Source: Myxococcales bacterium (lineage in GTDB: Bacteria; Myxococcota; Myxococcia; Myxococcales; Myxococcaceae). Taken from it: a DNA stretch of 5,577 nt. The notes beneath the pieces were generated by a model. That model saw only the letters and a program-made list of their open reading frames with translations. It ran no database searches and was not told the origin of the DNA. This document shows positions 3,921 through 5,577 of the stretch, piece after piece. The stretch is taken from assembly GCA_003153055.1 (NCBI GenBank), contig PMBV01000002.1, forward strand, positions 1,040-6,616, given 5' to 3'. The translations under genes and the position numbers were made by a program. The stretch's first letter is position 1, and the number at the start of each line of letters is the position of its first letter.

Positions 3921-4580
3921 GCGGCCTCTGACTGCCGCTTCCCGGAGAAAGCGGCAGTCCGGAGGGCTGGGGCGACGGAGTCTCGCGCACTTACGCGTGG
4001 GGATGAGGCGCCCGCGGCGAACCCGGACTGCCGCTTTCCTCCCCCGGGGCACGACGCCCCGGCCTCGAGCCCGCGGGCTCTGGAGATCAGCGCACAGGCG
4101 CCGACTGCGGCCGGGCACACACCGTGCCAACAACGTGGGGCCCCGTGCGCGCCCACGGGCGCAACCACCGGGCCGTCCGGACCCACGCCCGCTTCGGCCC
4201 GCCCGGACGCAACGTCGGGCAACGTCGCGCGCGACGGGGCCAACCTTGAGGGACACCCCCCGGCCCTCAATCCCCCGTTTTCGGCGCCCGTGCGAGGGGC
4301 TCCTACTTCCGTCTCGCACCGGACCCACCCAGGCGAAATGGACGCCCGGCGCAAGTGCCCCGATTCCCGAAATCCGGAATTCGAAAACGCCGCCCGAAAG
4401 ATGTGGTCGTCGTGCAATTCCAGACTCTCCGGCGCGTGGCTCGTCCACGGCCGTCTCCACTCGCCCGGCTGTGTTTGTGGACGGCGGCCCGACCGAGTGC
4501 GCCATGGCCGATGCCGGCGGTCCAACTCCTGCAGAGTCAGGCCGGGTGTCACCCCGCGTCTTCACGCGAGGGCCACATGA
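3864..4580 (+). CDS. Doubtful Ala/Pro/Thr-rich reading frame, 238 aa
   Basis: An ATG at 3864 (or 3855) overlaps the end of the terminase small subunit gene, with AAGG upstream at about nine bases, and the frame stays open to a TGA at 4578-4580, 20 bases before the convergent integrase stop. Third positions are G/C-rich but so are first and second positions. The product is low-complexity, with no hydrophobic core, a near-repeat MASTETT/MDSTEAA at the start and DCRFP twice. DNA repeats and hairpins account for much of it. It may be a disordered phage protein or simply an open frame through a non-coding packaging or regulatory region. Competing open frames exist on the minus strand, none better. 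Confidence 0.3.
   Translation: MASTETTGNRPAGAMDSTEAASDCRFPEKAAVRRAGATESRALTRGDEAPAANPDCRFPPPGHDAPASSPRALEISAQAPTAAGHTPCQQRGAPCAPTGATTGPSGPTPASARPDATSGNVARDGANLEGHPPALNPPFSAPVRGAPTSVSHRTHPGEMDARRKCPDSRNPEFENAARKMWSSCNSRLSGAWLVHGRLHSPGCVCGRRPDRVRHGRCRRSNSCRVRPGVTPRLHARAT
3930..4038. repeat. Three copies of GACTGCCGCTT, two forming a hairpin
   Basis: GACTGCCGCTT at 3930-3940 and AAGCGGCAGTC at 3949-3959 form a perfect 11-bp stem with an 8-base loop. A third copy lies at 4026-4036, and its longer form GGACTGCCGCTTTC (4025-4038) is an exact inverted match to 3947-3960. No T-tract follows, so it is not a typical intrinsic terminator. The site follows the probable small terminase gene, where phage packaging sites are often found. 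Confidence 0.7.
4044..4080. repeat. Two adjacent GC-rich dyads
   Basis: CCGGGGC-acgac-GCCCCGG (4044-4062) can form a 7-bp hairpin. Four bases later comes the perfect 14-bp palindrome GAGCCCGCGGGCTC (4067-4080). No T-run follows. They could be protein-binding sites or a transcription barrier; some dyads are expected by chance in DNA this GC-rich. Confidence 0.5.
4246..4270. terminator. Weak hairpin, possible terminator
   Basis: TTGAGGG (4246-4252) and CCCTCAA (4264-4270) are perfect 7-bp arms around an 11-base loop, followed by TCCCCCGTTTT with a short T-run at 4277-4280. The T-run is too short and too distant for a confident call. The hairpin lies inside the doubtful reading frame at 3864-4580. 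Confidence 0.2.
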
Positions 4581-4600
4581 GGTCCGGCCTCCTCCTCGAC

Positions 4601-5218
4601 TCAGCAGGGCAGCTCGCGCACCGCGCGGAGGACGTCCTCGTCACTGGGGGCTGCATAAATTGCGGTGGTGTCGACGCTCTTGTGGCGGGCGATCCGCTGC
4701 ACCAGCCGGATGTCGCCGGTGGCTCGGTAGGCATTCGTCAGTGCCGTGTGGCGAGTGGAATGAAAGCTGAACAGCCGGTCGAACCCCGCCCGCTTCTGCC
4801 AGAGAGGGAAGAGGTAGCGCAGCGTCCTGGTGGCGATGCGCCTCTTCCGCCGGGAGACGAAGAGGGGCGCGTCGGGCGCGAGGCTCTCCCCGCCGGTGCG
4901 CTTCCACCCGACGAATTTCGTCAGCTTGTACCAGACGCTGTCGGGCAGGAAGACGTCCTGGATGGCGGGCTTGGCGGACGAGCGCTTGAAGGTGCGCAGG
5001 GTGACGCGCCGACGAATTCGCCCGTCCTCGAGCAGCACGTCCCCGACGTCGAGCGCCACCAACTCGTGCTCCCGCAGCCCGGTGCCCAGCGCCAGGGCGA
5101 AGATGCAATGGTCCCTAAACCCATCCCGGTGCTCCCCCGTCACCTTCAAGAGCCGGGCGAGCTCCACCTCGGTGAGGGTGCGGGGCGGGCGGGCAACGGC
5201 GGTGGCGTAGGCGGACAT
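4601..5218 (-). CDS. int: Tyrosine recombinase / phage integrase, short form, 205 aa
   Basis: Catalyses site-specific DNA strand exchange, probably integrating and excising the element. All catalytic residues are visible: Arg49 (GTGLREHEL), Lys78 or Lys83 in the beta-hairpin (RTFKRSSAK), His153 and Arg156 (HSTRH), His179 (ARHKS) and the nucleophile Tyr188 (TTAIYAA). The ATG at 5218 has a strong AAGGAG seven bases upstream. The frame stays open further upstream, but that part is antisense to the terminase gene and is not counted. At 205 residues it is much shorter than typical phage integrases (about 300-400), with only about 15 residues before the catalytic domain and no arm-binding or complete core-binding domain. 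It may be a minimal recombinase of the XerC/FimB size class. It lies between two terminase genes in the opposite direction. Confidence 0.9.
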   Translation of the reverse strand: MSAYATAVARPPRTLTEVELARLLKVTGEHRDGFRDHCIFALALGTGLREHELVALDVGDVLLEDGRIRRRVTLRTFKRSSAKPAIQDVFLPDSVWYKLTKFVGWKRTGGESLAPDAPLFVSRRKRRIATRTLRYLFPLWQKRAGFDRLFSFHSTRHTALTNAYRATGDIRLVQRIARHKSVDTTAIYAAPSDEDVLRAVRELPC

Positions 5219-5225
5219 GGCGTGG

Positions 5226-5231
5226 CTCCTT
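5226..5231 (-). promoter_or_regulatory. Ribosome binding site of the integrase
   Basis: AAGGAG on the minus strand, seven bases before the ATG at 5218. It is the strongest ribosome site in the window and fixes the integrase start, ruling out the longer frame that continues over the terminase gene. Confidence 0.85.
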
Positions 5232-5233
5232 GC

Positions 5234-5577
5234 GTGGATTTGGACTTGAAGGACAGTGAGGCTCTGTCCGGGGACGAAGGCAAGGAGACAAACACCGGAG
5301 GCTCCATACCCGTCGGCCCGGCAGGGCCGGTGGCGCCACTGGTGGTGGTGAAGCGCGACGAGGCCGAGCTCCTCGACTGGCTCGGCACGGAGTTGGGCTT
5401 CCTCACCGGCGTCGGCCACTACAACGAGGAGCCCCTCGTCTTCGAGCCGTACCAGGTTGCCTTCCTCCGCTCGCAGCACAAGTACCGCTGGGTCGAGAAG
5501 GCGCGCCAGGTTGGCTACTCCTTCATCTTCGCCTGCGAGGCCGTCGCCCGGTGCCACCTCCGCGAGGCGCACACCTC
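5234..5577 (+). CDS. Phage terminase large subunit, N-terminal part, cut by the window edge
   Basis: The large terminase is the ATPase and nuclease motor that packages phage DNA into the capsid. The frame is open to the window end, giving 114 residues from a GTG at 5234. Residues 70-80 ([11 protein letters not shown]) match the Q motif of terminase ATPases, and residues 89-96 (KARQVGYS) fit the deviant Walker A loop, followed by a hydrophobic helix ([10 protein letters not shown]). Walker B and nuclease motifs would lie beyond the window. The start is uncertain: GTG 5234, TTG 5240 and TTG 5246 lack a ribosome site, and GTG 5330 has only AGGG nearby. The first 35 residues are Gly/Glu/Pro-rich and may be partly untranslated. 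The chosen start is 15 bases from the divergent integrase start, so their control signals overlap. Confidence 0.82.
   Translation, partial: MDLDLKDSEALSGDEGKETNTGGSIPVGPAGPVAPLVVVKRDEAELLDWLGTELGFLTGVGHYNEEPLVFEPYQVAFLRSQHKYRWVEKARQVGYSFIFACEAVARCHLREAHT

Noticed and set aside
3930..3960. Intrinsic terminator after the small terminase gene
   Set aside because: The 11-bp stem is strong, but no T-tract follows on either strand and a third copy of the arm lies downstream, which fits a protein-binding repeat better.
2930..4552. 540-residue minus-strand open frame
   Set aside because: It runs antisense through the whole terminase small subunit gene and the repeat region, has shadow-like composition rich in Arg/Ala/Pro and no recognisable domain. 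Long chance open frames are common at this GC content.
4601..5572. 323-residue version of the integrase reading frame
   Set aside because: The first 118 residues are antisense to the well-supported terminase ATPase motifs and have no integrase-like content, while the ATG at 5218 has a strong AAGGAG at the right spacing.

Overview
This 5.6 kb, GC-rich window (G or C at most third codon positions) looks like part of a temperate phage or prophage, or a related phage-derived element, from a high-GC bacterium. Myxobacteria and their relatives fit the style of these proteins, but no host marker is present, so that assignment is tentative. The two firmest identifications are a tyrosine recombinase (integrase, 4601-5218, minus strand) with all catalytic residues in place, and the N-terminal end of a phage terminase large subunit (from about 5234, plus strand, running off the window).

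Layout. (1) Positions 1-1228, minus strand: a compact operon of five genes. Four small proteins of unknown function (133, 107, 78 and 69 residues) are joined by 4-base ATGA or short stop/start overlaps. The fifth gene enters at position 38 and is cut by the window edge; its first residues resemble the start of a PD-(D/E)XK nuclease. (2) Positions 1229-1418: a regulatory spacer with several inverted repeats. (3) Positions 1419-2012, minus strand: a small sigma-70-family sigma factor. (4) Positions 2112-2786, minus strand: coding-like sequence split over two frames, either small unknown genes or a decayed gene. (5) Positions 2780-3259: a control region with an array of 9-bp iteron-like repeats, including a perfect 27-bp inverted repeat. 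It ends in a TTGACA promoter whose spacer holds a 17-bp palindrome overlapping the start codon of the next gene. (6) Positions 3242-3877, plus strand: a DNA-binding protein that is probably the terminase small subunit. (7) Positions 3864-4600: repeat- and hairpin-rich sequence with a doubtful Ala/Pro/Thr-rich reading frame. (8) Integrase on the minus strand. (9) Terminase large subunit on the plus strand, its likely start only about 15 bases from the integrase start.

How the parts may work together (inference). Leftward genes from the control region would make the sigma factor and, beyond a regulatory spacer, the small-protein/nuclease operon, probably early or recombination functions. Rightward transcription from the palindrome-controlled promoter would make the packaging proteins. 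The integrase sits backwards between the two terminase genes, an unusual place. Its promoter lies over the start of the large terminase gene, so integration and packaging expression may interfere with each other. No tRNA, rRNA, CRISPR array or insertion sequence was seen.
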